Below, in pieces: positions 54,262 to 64,000 of a stretch of DNA of 64,000 nucleotides. A program made the translations under genes and the position numbers. Numbering within the stretch: position 1 is the stretch's first letter; every line of letters begins with the position of its first letter. Under the pieces are notes generated by a model, which was not told the DNA's origin, did no database searches, and worked only from the letters and a program-made list of their open reading frames with translations. Source of the stretch: Pseudomonas sp. RSB 5.4 (GTDB taxonomy: Bacteria; Pseudomonadota; Gammaproteobacteria; Pseudomonadales; Pseudomonadaceae); assembly GCF_037126175.1 (NCBI RefSeq), contig NZ_CP146986.1:3977001-4041000 (forward strand), in the 5' to 3' direction.

Positions 54262-57200
54262 TCAGATGTTCTGCCGATCCCCCTTCGGATCGAAGAACAC
54301 CGAAGACACAATCTCCGCCTCGATCACGCTGCCATCGGCCAGCGGTGCAAACACCCGCTCGCCCATGCGCTTGAGACCGCCCTTGACCACGCCCATGGCA
54401 AACGAATAACCGAGGGAGTTGTGCGCGTAGCTGGAGGTCACGTGGCCGACCATGGTCATCGGGATCGCCTGCTTGGTGTTGAACACCAGTTGCGCACCTT
54501 CCGGCAGCCAGACATTCGGATCGATCGGCTTCAGGCCCACCAGTTGCTTACGCTGATCCTTCACACAGTCTTCACGGTTCATGCCGCGCTGACCGATCCA
54601 CGAGAACGGTTTGGTACGACCGACGCACCAGCCCATGTTCAGGTCGTCCGGAGTCATCGAGCCGTCGGTGTCCTGACCGACGATGATGAAACCTTTCTCG
54701 GCGCGCAGAACGTGCATGGTCTCAGTGCCGTACGGCGTCAGGTTGTACTGCTTGCCGGCCTCGACGATTTTCTCCAGCACGCCCATCGCGTAGTCGGCCT
54801 GCACGTTGACTTCGTACGACAGCTCACCGGTGAACGAGATGCGGAACACCCGCGCCGGCACGCCGCCGACCAGGCCTTCTTTCCAGGTCATGAACGGGAA
54901 GGCTTCGTTGCTCAGATCAATGTCGGTCACGGCGCTGAGCAGCTTGCGGCTGTTCGGCCCGGACAGGGTCATGGTCGCCCAGTGGTCGGTGACGGAAGTG
55001 AAGTACACCTTCATCTCCGGCCATTCGGTCTGGTGGTACAGCTCCAGCCATTGCAGCACGCGAGCCGCGCCGCCCGTGGTGGTGGTCATGACGAAATGGT
55101 TGTCGGCCAGGCAGGCCGTTACCCCGTCGTCGAAGACCATGCCGTCTTCTTTGCACATCAGGCCGTAACGGGCCTTGCCCACGTCGAGCTTGGTCCAGGC
55201 GTTGGTGTACACGCGGTTGAGGAACTCGCGGGCATCCGGGCCTTGAATGTCGATCTTGCCGAGGGTCGAGGCGTCGAGCAGGCCGACGCTGTCGCGCACG
55301 GCTTTACATTCGCGCTTCACCGCGGCGTGCATGTCTTCACCGTTTTTCGGGAAGTACCATGGACGTTTCCACTGGCCGACGTCTTCAAACTCGGCGCCGT
55401 TCTTCACATGCCAGGCATGCAGCGCGGTGTAGCGCACCGGTTCGAAAATGTGCCCACAGTGACGACCCGCTACGGCGCCGAACGTTACCGGCGTGTAGTT
55501 GGGACGGAACATCGTGGTGCCCATCTGCGGGATGGTCACGTTCAGCGAACGGGCGGCGATGGCCAGACCGTTGACGTTGCCGAGCTTGCCCTGATCGGTG
55601 CCGAAACCCAGCGCGGTGTAGCGTTTGACGTGCTCGACCGACTCGAAACCTTCGCGGGTCGCCAGTTCGATGGCAGCGGCGGTGACGTCGTTCTGCAGGT
55701 CGACGAATTGCTTCGGCGCCCGCGCGGTGCCCTTCTCATGTGGCACCTGGAACAGCGCCAGCGTTGCTTCTTCGAGACGGCTCAGGGCCTTGGGCAGCGT
55801 GCCTTCGACCACACCGAAACCGGCTTCACTGGCAGCGCGAGCGCCCCCTTCGAAACCATCGGCCAGCGAATCACCGAGGCCGTAAACACCGTTGATGCCG
55901 CCGACGCACACACGCTTCTGCGGTGCTTCGCCCGGTACGAAACCGAGGATGTCTTCACGCCAGATCGGCTTGCCACCGAGGTGCGAAGCCAGGTGCACAA
56001 CCGGGCTGTAACCGCCGGAACTGGCAATCACGTCGCAGTCGAGCCATTCGCCCGGGCTGGTCACCGCGTGGGCTTTGACGTCGATCGCAGCGACGCGGGC
56101 AGCGGTCACGCGCTTGCTGCCACGGGCCTCGATCACGGCGCTGCCGGTGAGGATACGAATGCCTTTGGCGCGGGCTTCTTCCACCAGCGCACCCCGCGGA
56201 TTGCTCCGCGCATCGGCGATGGCCACCACTTGCAGGCTGGCGTCGAGCCAGTCCAGCGCCACGCGGTAGGCGTGATCGTTGTTGGTGCTCAGCACCAGCT
56301 TCTTGCCCGGTGCCACGCCGTAACGGCGCACGTAAGTCGAGACCGCACCGGCAAGCATGTTGCCCGGCACGTCGTTGTTGCCGTAGACCAGCGGACGCTC
56401 GTGGGCACCGGTCGCCAGCACGACACGCTTGGCGCGGACGCGGTGGATGCGCTGACGCACCTGACCGATTGGCGCACGGTCACCAAGGTGATCGGTGAGG
56501 CGTTCGTGAATGGTCAGGAAGTTGTGGTCGTGATAGCCGTTAACGGTGGCGCGCGGCAACAGCAGCACGTCCGGAGTGTTCTTCAGTTCAGCAATGACGC
56601 TGGCCACCCACTCGATCGCCGGTTTGCCGTCGAGGCTTTCGCGGGAATCGAGCAGGCTGCCGCCGAACTCTTCCTGCTCATCGGCGAGGATCACCCGCGC
56701 ACCGCTGCGCGCAGCCGCCAGGGCCGCGGCGAGCCCGGCCGGGCCGGCGCCGACGATCAGCACGTCGCAGTGCTGGTTCATGTAGTCGTAGGTGTCCGGA
56801 TCGACTTCGGTCGGCGAACGGCCCAAACCGGCAGCCTTGCGAATGTACTTCTCGTACGTCATCCAGAACGATTGCGGGTACATGAAGGTTTTGTAGTAGA
56901 AACCCGGCGGCATCAGCTTGCCGCCGACCTTGCCGAGAATGCCCATCATGTCGTTGTTGACGCTCGGCCAGCCGTTGGTGCTGGTGGCGACCAGGCCTTG
57001 GTACAGCGCCTGTTGCGTGGCGCGCACGTTGGGAATCTGCGTGGCTTCGGTGGCCCCGATCTGCAGCACCGCGTTCGGCTCTTCGGCACCGGCGGCGAAG
57101 ATTCCGCGTGGACGCGAATACTTGAAGCTGCGGCCGATGATGTCGACGCCGTTGGCGATCAGTGCCGAGGCCAGCGAGTCGCCCTCGAAGCCTTTGTAGC

Positions 57201-57279
57201 TCTGACCGTTGAAGGTGAAGCTCAGCACTTTGTTACGGTCGATCCGTCCACCGTTGGACAGGCGATTGGTCTGGCTCAT
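54262..57279 (-). CDS. soxA: Sarcosine oxidase alpha subunit
   Basis: A 1005-residue alpha subunit: an N-terminal 2Fe-2S-like/NAD-binding region (GYKGFEGDSLASALIANGVD), a dinucleotide fold with VLIVGAGPAGLAAALAAARS (about 175-195), and a C-terminal GcvT-like domain (about 600-1005, GETMHVLRAEKGF). It binds NAD and THF and accepts the one-carbon unit. It starts in the soxD stop (ATGA). Length is normal. Confidence 0.96.
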   Translation of the reverse strand: MSQTNRLSNGGRIDRNKVLSFTFNGQSYKGFEGDSLASALIANGVDIIGRSFKYSRPRGIFAAGAEEPNAVLQIGATEATQIPNVRATQQALYQGLVATSTNGWPSVNNDMMGILGKVGGKLMPPGFYYKTFMYPQSFWMTYEKYIRKAAGLGRSPTEVDPDTYDYMNQHCDVLIVGAGPAGLAAALAAARSGARVILADEQEEFGGSLLDSRESLDGKPAIEWVASVIAELKNTPDVLLLPRATVNGYHDHNFLTIHERLTDHLGDRAPIGQVRQRIHRVRAKRVVLATGAHERPLVYGNNDVPGNMLAGAVSTYVRRYGVAPGKKLVLSTNNDHAYRVALDWLDASLQVVAIADARSNPRGALVEEARAKGIRILTGSAVIEARGSKRVTAARVAAIDVKAHAVTSPGEWLDCDVIASSGGYSPVVHLASHLGGKPIWREDILGFVPGEAPQKRVCVGGINGVYGLGDSLADGFEGGARAASEAGFGVVEGTLPKALSRLEEATLALFQVPHEKGTARAPKQFVDLQNDVTAAAIELATREGFESVEHVKRYTALGFGTDQGKLGNVNGLAIAARSLNVTIPQMGTTMFRPNYTPVTFGAVAGRHCGHIFEPVRYTALHAWHVKNGAEFEDVGQWKRPWYFPKNGEDMHAAVKRECKAVRDSVGLLDASTLGKIDIQGPDAREFLNRVYTNAWTKLDVGKARYGLMCKEDGMVFDDGVTACLADNHFVMTTTTGGAARVLQWLELYHQTEWPEMKVYFTSVTDHWATMTLSGPNSRKLLSAVTDIDLSNEAFPFMTWKEGLVGGVPARVFRISFTGELSYEVNVQADYAMGVLEKIVEAGKQYNLTPYGTETMHVLRAEKGFIIVGQDTDGSMTPDDLNMGWCVGRTKPFSWIGQRGMNREDCVKDQRKQLVGLKPIDPNVWLPEGAQLVFNTKQAIPMTMVGHVTSSYAHNSLGYSFAMGVVKGGLKRMGERVFAPLADGSVIEAEIVSSVFFDPKGDRQNI

Positions 57280-57605
57280 ACCTTCTCTCCCAGCGCCGTC
57301 GTGGCTGTTTTCGCCGTATCAGCCTTGTCGGTGAATTGCGGCTTGGTGCCGATCTTGTAGGTTTCGAGAATCTCGTAGGTCACGGTGTCGCGGGTGACGT
57401 TGAAGTACTGGCGGCAACCGGCGACGTGATCCCACAGTTCGTGGTGCAGACCACGCGGGTTGTCGCGGAAGAACATGTAGTCGCCCCACTCTTCATCGGT
57501 GCAGGCGTTCGGATCCAGCGGACGCGGGATGTGCGCCTGGCCGGATGCGTGGAATTCCTCTTCGGAGCGCAGTTCGCCGCAGTGAGGACAGAAGATATGC
57601 AACAT
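57276..57605 (-). CDS. soxD: Sarcosine oxidase delta subunit
   Basis: A 109-residue zinc-binding subunit. The likely ligands are Cys6 and Cys9 (CPHC) with His60 and Cys64 (HVAGC). It bridges subunits in the heterotetramer. Between soxB (14-base gap) and soxA (ATGA overlap), so it is tightly coupled in the operon. Confidence 0.95.
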   Translation of the reverse strand: MLHIFCPHCGELRSEEEFHASGQAHIPRPLDPNACTDEEWGDYMFFRDNPRGLHHELWDHVAGCRQYFNVTRDTVTYEILETYKIGTKPQFTDKADTAKTATTALGEKV

Positions 57606-57619
57606 GGGGATTTCTCCTG

Positions 57620-58870
57620 TTAGTGGGCGACGGCAGCAGCGCCGTGTTCGTCGATGAGTGCGCCGTTGTGGAAACGGTCGATGGAAAACGGTGCCGCCAA
57701 CGGGTGCATTTCACCCTTGGCGAGGCTGGCGGCAAACACGTTGCCCGAGCCGGGAGTCGCCTTGAAGCCACCGGTGCCCCAACCGCAGTTGAAGAACATG
57801 TTCGGTACCGGGGTTTTCGAAATGATCGGGCAGGCGTCCGGTGTGGTGTCGACGATGCCGCCCCACTGACGGTTCATGCGCACCCGCGACAGCACCGGGA
57901 ACATCTCGACGATGGCCTGGATGGTGTGCTCGATCACCGGGTACGAACCGCGCTGGCCGTAGCCGTTGTAGCCGTCGATACCGGCGCCGATCACCAGGTC
58001 GCCCTTGTCCGACTGGCTGATGTAACCGTGCACGGCGTTGGACATGATCACGCTGTCAATAATTGGCTTGATCGGCTCGGACACCAGCGCTTGCAGCGGG
58101 TGGGATTCGATCGGCAGACGGAAACCGGCGAGCTTGGCCATGTGCCCGGAGTTGCCGGCAGTGACCACGCCGACGCGCTTGGCGCCGATGAAGCCCTTGT
58201 TGGTTTCAACGCCGATGCACACGCCGTTTTCCTTGCGAAAACCGATGACTTCGGTCTGCTGGATCAAGTCCACGCCGAGGGCATCCGCCGCGCGGGCAAA
58301 GCCCCAGGCCACGGCATCGTGACGGGCGACGCCGCCGCGACGCTGAACGGTCGCGCCCATCACCGGGTAGCGGGTGTTTTTCGAGCAGTCGAGGTACGGA
58401 ATCTCGTCCGCCACTTGCTTGGCGTTGAGCAGTTCGCCGTCAACGCCGTTGAGGCGGTTGGCGCTGACCCGGCGCTCGGAATCACGGATGTCCTGCAGGG
58501 TGTGGCACAGGTTGTAGACGCCACGCTGGGAGAACATCACGTTGTAGTTCAGGTCCTGCGACAGGCCTTCCCACAATTTCATCGCGTGCTCGTACAGGTG
58601 CGCCGACTCGTCCCACAGGTAGTTGGAACGCACGATGGTGGTGTTGCGCGCAGTGTTGCCGCCGCCCAGCCAGCCCTTCTCGACCACGGCGACGTTGGTG
58701 ATGCCGTGCTCTTTCGCCAGATAGTAGGCAGTCGCCAGACCGTGCCCGCCGCCGCCAACGATGACCACGTCGTAGACCTTCTTCGGCGTCGGCGTGCGCC
58801 ACATGCGCTGCCAGTTTTCGTGGTGGCTGAGGGAGTGTTTGAAGAGGCCGAAGCCCGAATAGCGTTGCAT
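57620..58870 (-). CDS. soxB: Sarcosine oxidase beta subunit
   Basis: A 416-residue FAD-dependent amine oxidase that demethylates sarcosine to glycine and carries a covalent FMN. The FAD fold [20 protein letters not shown] is near residue 34, and [15 protein letters not shown] is the C-terminal FAD contact. I choose ATG 58870 ([10 protein letters not shown]), nine bases after GGAG, which matches the family N-terminus and length; an ATG two codons upstream is too close to that site. The gene is 20 bases after glyA. Confidence 0.95.
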   Translation of the reverse strand: MQRYSGFGLFKHSLSHHENWQRMWRTPTPKKVYDVVIVGGGGHGLATAYYLAKEHGITNVAVVEKGWLGGGNTARNTTIVRSNYLWDESAHLYEHAMKLWEGLSQDLNYNVMFSQRGVYNLCHTLQDIRDSERRVSANRLNGVDGELLNAKQVADEIPYLDCSKNTRYPVMGATVQRRGGVARHDAVAWGFARAADALGVDLIQQTEVIGFRKENGVCIGVETNKGFIGAKRVGVVTAGNSGHMAKLAGFRLPIESHPLQALVSEPIKPIIDSVIMSNAVHGYISQSDKGDLVIGAGIDGYNGYGQRGSYPVIEHTIQAIVEMFPVLSRVRMNRQWGGIVDTTPDACPIISKTPVPNMFFNCGWGTGGFKATPGSGNVFAASLAKGEMHPLAAPFSIDRFHNGALIDEHGAAAVAH

Positions 58871-58890
58871 AGTCATTTACTCCAAACCGC

Positions 58891-60144
<1,254 letters not shown>

Positions 60145-60416
60145 CGCGTCTCTCCCAGCGGCGGCAGTGCGCCATTTTGTCTTGGTCAGGCACGCGGCTT
60201 GCGACGGTGCCCTTTGATGCGATGGTATGGCCGGCGCAGACAGCCCAGATGCCTACGGACGCCACACAAAGGTGCGTTTACGACATGGCGGGAAATGACC
60301 GAATGAATCCACGCAGATCCCTTGTGGGAGCGGGCTTGCTCGCGAAAGCGGTGTGTCAGTCGACATCTATGCCGTCTGATACAACGCTTTCGCGAGCAAG
60401 CCCGCTCCCACAGGGG
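60145..60416. promoter_or_regulatory. Upstream region of the glyA-sox operon with REP pair
   Basis: About 180 bases of promoter-side DNA before glyA, then REP pair 19. In Pseudomonas this promoter responds to sarcosine and glycine betaine regulators (SouR, GbdR) by established work; I cannot point to a specific operator. Confidence 0.4.
60323..60412. repeat. REP pair 19 (type A)
   Basis: Type A pair that touches the stop of the TraX family gene on one side and lies upstream of glyA on the other. Confidence 0.93.
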
Positions 60417-61127
60417 TTATGTGCAGGCCGTGCGAATGGCGAGCAGCAAGAGGAAATGCAGGGGATAGAGCGCGTACGCCCAACGGCGCATGGGCAGCGG
60501 ATGGATAGATCTGAAGTGTCGCAACAAGAACAGCCCGAGCATTGGCGCAATCAGGCATGCCGCGATGCCGAACACCGCCACGTAGTTGCCAAACTCCGCC
60601 GCCTCATACAGCACCTGCCACTGATTCCCCGCCAGACACACCAGCCCCGGCAGCAGGCCGAAGTACCAAGGGCGACGGATCACCCACAGCAGCGCCAGCG
60701 GCAGCAACACGCCAAATACGCCGAACATCAGCCACTGCGAAAACAGCGCCGCCAGCAGCAAGGCACCGACGCCCAACAGGCGCGATAGCAAGGTTCGATC
60801 CTGCCACCCTCGCGCCACCAGCAAACCGAGCGCCAGCGTGGGCATCACGTTCAAGGTGTCGGGATCAGGAATGTACAAGCGGTAGGGAATCTCGCTGATC
60901 AGGCTGAACAGCAGCAACCAGCCCAGATAGCGCCACTCGGTCTTCTGCGCACCGGTCCGGGCAAGGTTCGCCGCCATCGCCAGACAGAACCACGGGAACG
61001 CCAGACGCCCCGGCACATACAGCCAATCGGCGCTGATCCCGACATATCGCAGGTGATCGAGCAGCATGCTCAGCAGCGCCAGCCACTTGAGCAAATCCAG
61101 CGCGCCGTCGCGTTTAGTCACGTGCAT
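60417..61127 (-). CDS. TraX family membrane protein
   Basis: A 236-residue integral membrane protein with about seven or eight hydrophobic helices. The TraX signature is clear in DLLKWLALLSMLLDHLRYVG and GRLAFPWFCLAMAANL. Plasmid TraX acetylates pilin; chromosomal copies have unknown targets. I start it at ATG 61127 (MHVTKRDGALD), which puts the first helix in the normal place. It is divergent from the threonine aldolase gene. Confidence 0.83.
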   Translation of the reverse strand: MHVTKRDGALDLLKWLALLSMLLDHLRYVGISADWLYVPGRLAFPWFCLAMAANLARTGAQKTEWRYLGWLLLFSLISEIPYRLYIPDPDTLNVMPTLALGLLVARGWQDRTLLSRLLGVGALLLAALFSQWLMFGVFGVLLPLALLWVIRRPWYFGLLPGLVCLAGNQWQVLYEAAEFGNYVAVFGIAACLIAPMLGLFLLRHFRSIHPLPMRRWAYALYPLHFLLLLAIRTACT

Positions 61128-61253
61128 AATCGGGCAACAAACTGGTAATTTTCTGACAGCGACATCCCGTGTGCTCCCCGGAAGATCTTCGGTAAAGTGC
61201 GCACCATCATTGACCACGAGCCTTCACAAGAGTCTCGACCACGGAAGCCGGCC

Positions 61254-62294
61254 ATGACCGACAAGAGCCAACAATTCGCCAGCGACAACTACTCCGGTAT
61301 CTGCCCTGAAGCCTGGGCTGCCATGGAACAGGCCAACCACGGCCACCAGCGCGCTTATGGCGACGATGAATGGACCGCACGCGCTTCGGACTATTTCCGC
61401 AAATTGTTCGAAACCGACTGCGAAGTGTTTTTCGCCTTCAACGGCACCGCCGCCAACTCGCTGGCGCTGTCGTCGCTGTGCCAGAGTTACCACAGCGTGA
61501 TCTGCTCGGAAACCGCCCACGTCGAAACCGACGAATGCGGCGCACCGGAATTCTTCTCCAACGGCTCGAAACTGCTGATCGCCGGCACCGAAAACGGCAA
61601 GATCACCCCGCAGTCGATTCGCGAAGTCGCGCTCAAGCGGCAGGACATCCACTACCCGAAACCGCGCGTCGTGACCCTGACTCAGGCCACTGAAGTCGGC
61701 AGCGTCTACACCCCGGAAGAAGTCCGCGCCATCAGCGCCACCTGCAAGGAACTGGGCCTGCACCTGCACATGGACGGCGCGCGTTTCTCCAACGCCTGCG
61801 CCTTCCTCGGCTGCTCGCCGGCCGATCTGACCTGGAAGGCCGGCGTCGACGTGCTGTGCTTCGGCGGTACGAAAAACGGCATGGCCGTGGGTGAAGCGAT
61901 TCTGTTCTTCAACCACAAACTGGCCGAAGACTTCGACTACCGCTGCAAACAGGCCGGGCAACTGGCGTCGAAAATGCGTTTTCTGTCAGCGCCGTGGGTC
62001 GGCATCCTCGAAAACGACGCCTGGCTCAAGTACGCCCGCCACGCCAACCACTGCGCGCAATTGCTGGCCGAACTGGTCAGCGACATTCCAGGCGTGGAAC
62101 TGATGTTCCCGGTGCAGGCCAACGGCGTGTTCCTGCAACTCTCGGAACCGGCCATCGCCGCGCTGACCGCGAAGAACTGGCGTTTCTACACCTTCATCGG
62201 CAAGGGCGGCGCACGCTTCATGTGCTCGTGGGACACCGAAGAAGAACGCGTACGCGAACTGGCTCGTGACATCCGCGAAGTGATGTCGGCCTGA
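61254..62294 (+). CDS. ltaA: Low-specificity L-threonine aldolase
   Basis: A 346-residue PLP enzyme cleaving threonine to glycine and acetaldehyde. HMDGARFSNA and the PLP lysine in FGGTKNGMAVGEAI are visible, along with HVETDECGAPEF at the active site. The ATG at 61254 gives MTDKSQQFASDNYSG. Making glycine, it fits its place between the gbc genes and glyA-sox. A type C REP pair follows. Confidence 0.92.
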   Translation: MTDKSQQFASDNYSGICPEAWAAMEQANHGHQRAYGDDEWTARASDYFRKLFETDCEVFFAFNGTAANSLALSSLCQSYHSVICSETAHVETDECGAPEFFSNGSKLLIAGTENGKITPQSIREVALKRQDIHYPKPRVVTLTQATEVGSVYTPEEVRAISATCKELGLHLHMDGARFSNACAFLGCSPADLTWKAGVDVLCFGGTKNGMAVGEAILFFNHKLAEDFDYRCKQAGQLASKMRFLSAPWVGILENDAWLKYARHANHCAQLLAELVSDIPGVELMFPVQANGVFLQLSEPAIAALTAKNWRFYTFIGKGGARFMCSWDTEEERVRELARDIREVMSA

Positions 62295-62331
62295 TTCCTT
62301 GGCAAATGAACTCCTGTAACGAGTTGATCCC

Positions 62332-62466
62332 CTGTGGCGAGGGGATTTATCCCCGATCGGCTGCGCAGCAGTCGTAAATCCTGAAAACGCGGTCTTGCTG
62401 GTAGATCGCGTTCATAGGTTTTGGGGCTGCTGCGCAACCCATCGGGGATAAATCCCCTCACCACAA
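62332..62466. repeat. REP pair 20 (type C, GGGGATTTATCCCC)
   Basis: Inverted GGCGAGGGGATTTATCCCCG units with an inner GGCTGCGCAGCAGTC block. It is the only member of this type in the window. Confidence 0.9.
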
Positions 62467-62556
62467 GTCATCTTCGCCGCCCCTATCGCGCCAGCTGCTT
62501 GGTCTACATTGTCTGTCGAGCCCCCCGCTCACATAACAACAAGCAGGAGCATCGGC

Positions 62557-63381
62557 ATGTCGCTACAAGGCAAAACCCTGTTCATCACCGGCGCCAGCCG
62601 TGGCATCGGCCGTGAGATTGCGCTGCGGGCCGCGAAGGACGGGGCCAATATCGTGATTGCGGCCAAGAGCGCCGAAGCTCATCCGAAATTGCCCGGCACC
62701 ATTCACAGCGTCGCTGCAGAAGTCGAAGCCGCTGGCGGCAAGGCATTGGCGCTGCAAGTCGATGTGCGTGATGAAGAGGCGGTGAGCAGTGCGCTGGCCC
62801 TGGCCAACGAGCATTTCGGCGGCATCGATGCGCTGATCAATAACGCCGGGGCGATCAAGCTCACCGGTGTGCAACACATCGAACTCAAGCGTTTCGACCT
62901 GATGCACCAGATCAACACCCGCGCGGTGTTGTTGTGCAGCCAGGCCGCCCTGCCCTATTTGAAGAAATCCGCCGGCCACATCCTCAACCTGTCGCCGCCG
63001 CTGAATCTGGCAAGCAAATGGTTCGCCCAATACAGCCCCTACACCGTGACCAAATACGGCATGAGCATGCTGACGGTGGGCATGAGCGAGGAGTTCGCCA
63101 ATTACGGGATCAGCGTCAATTCGCTGTGGCCGCAGACCATGATTGCCACGGCGGCGATCGAGTTTCAGCTGGGCAACAGAGAGTCGTTCAAGCATGCGCG
63201 CACGCCAGCAATCATGGCGGATGCGGCGCATGTGATCCTGAGCAGCAGCGGGCGGCAGATCAGCGGTCGGCTGTTGATTGATGAGGAGATTTTGCGAGAA
63301 AACGGCGTGACCGAATTCGATCAATACCGATTCGAGCCGGACAGCGACGCCACACTGATGCCCGACCTGTTCATCGATTGA
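62557..63381 (+). CDS. SDR family oxidoreductase (HSDL2-like)
   Basis: A 274-residue short-chain dehydrogenase: TGASRGIGREIAL is the cofactor loop, NNAGAI the structural motif and YTVTK the catalytic Tyr-x3-Lys. LNLSPPLNLASKWF is typical of the HSDL2-like branch, here without the C-terminal SCP2 domain. Substrate unknown. The ATG at 62557 has CAGGAG upstream. Confidence 0.88.
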   Translation: MSLQGKTLFITGASRGIGREIALRAAKDGANIVIAAKSAEAHPKLPGTIHSVAAEVEAAGGKALALQVDVRDEEAVSSALALANEHFGGIDALINNAGAIKLTGVQHIELKRFDLMHQINTRAVLLCSQAALPYLKKSAGHILNLSPPLNLASKWFAQYSPYTVTKYGMSMLTVGMSEEFANYGISVNSLWPQTMIATAAIEFQLGNRESFKHARTPAIMADAAHVILSSSGRQISGRLLIDEEILRENGVTEFDQYRFEPDSDATLMPDLFID

Positions 63382-63392
63382 AAACACATCCC

Positions 63393-63486
63393 CCTGTGGG
63401 AGCGGGCTTGCTCGCGAAAGCGGTGTGTCATTCAACACGTTTGCCGACTGATCCGACGCTTTCGCGAGCAAGCCCGCTCCCACAGG
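63393..63486. repeat. REP pair 21 (type A)
   Basis: Type A pair between the convergent SDR and gbcB genes. Confidence 0.93.
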
Positions 63487-63502
63487 GGATTTGCATCGAT
63501 CC

Positions 63503-64000
63503 TTAGAACTCGATGCGCACGTCGCCCTTCGGCACGCTGCAGCACGACAGGATGAAACCTTCCGCCTCGTCGTCCTCGGTTATCCCGCCGTTGTGCTCCA
63601 TCTCCACTTCGCCACCGAGCTTGAGCACCTTGCACGTGCCGCAGATCCCCATGCCGCAGGCTTTCGGGATCATCAGGCCAAGCTTGGCCGCGGCTGCGTG
63701 CACGGTTTCGCCCGGGCCCACGCGAATGCTCTTGCCGGAGGCGGTGAACTCGACCTGATGCAGATCCGCCGCATCAATTTCCGGAGCCTCGGCCGCCTGT
63801 TCGGCTTGTTCCACCGCGTCGGCACGGGCTTCGGGTGGTGTGGCGCCGAAGGATTCCTCGTGATACCGCGACATGTCGTAACCGGCGGCTTCCAGCAAGC
63901 GCTTGACCGCGGTCATGTACGGCGTCGGGCCGCAGCAGAACACTTCGCGTTCGAGGAAGTCCGGCACCATCAGTTCGAGCATCTTGTGATTGAGGTAGCC
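63503..64000 (-). CDS. gbcB: Glycine betaine demethylase reductase, C-terminal part
   Basis: The last 165 codons of a ferredoxin-reductase-type protein; the frame is open to the window end. Visible are the NAD-binding FCCGPTPYMTAVK segment and a C-terminal plant-type 2Fe-2S domain (CGMGICGTCK and a late SCCS). GbcB passes electrons to the GbcA oxygenase that demethylates glycine betaine to dimethylglycine. Position next to ltaA and the sox operon matches P. aeruginosa as I recall it. Confidence 0.85.
   Translation of the reverse strand, partial: GYLNHKMLELMVPDFLEREVFCCGPTPYMTAVKRLLEAAGYDMSRYHEESFGATPPEARADAVEQAEQAAEAPEIDAADLHQVEFTASGKSIRVGPGETVHAAAAKLGLMIPKACGMGICGTCKVLKLGGEVEMEHNGGITEDDEAEGFILSCCSVPKGDVRIEF

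Noticed and set aside
54421..57360. 979-codon open frame antisense to soxA
   Set aside because: It is the mirror of a high-GC, third-position-biased gene. It has no ribosome-binding site or recognisable domain. The soxA protein is certain.
60417..61127. TraX as a sign of a conjugative element
   Set aside because: No other transfer gene, integrase or att site is nearby; chromosomal TraX family proteins are common.

Overview
The window is about 64 kb of a Pseudomonas chromosome, most likely from the P. fluorescens group. The evidence is GC-rich coding sequence with strong third-position bias, gene order that from memory closely follows P. putida KT2440 and P. aeruginosa PAO1, and dense intergenic REP pairs of the fluorescent-pseudomonad type. 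I see no tRNA, rRNA, prophage, transposase or CRISPR array. Nearly all of it is core chromosome. I did not find a large undescribed system; the most interesting content is in the intergenic DNA.

Layout. (1) 1-2019: end of davB, then davA (L-lysine to 5-aminovalerate). (2) 2068-9793: PQQ biosynthesis, pqqF, then pqqA-B-C-D-E and an S9 peptidase. (3) 9927-12664: a YqaE/Pmp3 peptide, and a class III aminotransferase divergent from a LysR regulator. (4) 12892-18719: two acyl-CoA dehydrogenases either side of a membrane diguanylate cyclase, then a small unknown gene. (5) 18829-23415: biotin genes bioB-F-H-C-D on the minus strand, with a BirA-like operator upstream, then comF, modE, a Tat-exported PhoX-like protein, srkA, rarD, a GcvR-like ACT protein and glcB. 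(6) 33198-36542: receiver-only response regulator, a cNMP/CBS/DUF294 protein and a DnaQ-type exonuclease. (7) 36749-42281: ECF sigma, FecR and TonB receptor set (best match fiuI-fiuR-fiuA), with a PepSY protein and a 59-residue membrane peptide. (8) 42475-50735: GST, creBCD, a retropepsin-like zinc protease family protein, an acyltransferase, a DUF2780 protein and an ECF sigma/anti-sigma pair. (9) 50951-64000: sarcosine and one-carbon genes (glyA-soxB-soxD-soxA-soxG, purU, fdhA), TraX, threonine aldolase, an SDR, and the C-terminal part of gbcB.

How genes work together. PqqA is the substrate peptide for PqqD/PqqE, is trimmed by proteases such as PqqF, and is finished by PqqB and PqqC. Sarcosine oxidase turns sarcosine into glycine and a one-carbon unit; GlyA, PurU and FdhA handle glycine/serine, formyl-THF and formaldehyde, and gbcB starts the same pathway from glycine betaine. 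The FiuI/FiuR/FiuA set is a cell-surface-signalling loop for a xenosiderophore.

Non-coding DNA. I count 21 inverted REP pairs of four sequence types. Candidate control sites, none tested, are a BirA operator on a TTGACA box (bioB/comF), two overlapping PsrA-type sites (acyl-CoA dehydrogenase), a TGTAGT/ACTACA dyad (glcB), a hairpin over the pqqF ribosome-binding site, a cre-tag-like repeat (creD), and a convergent gap with two perfect DnaA boxes.
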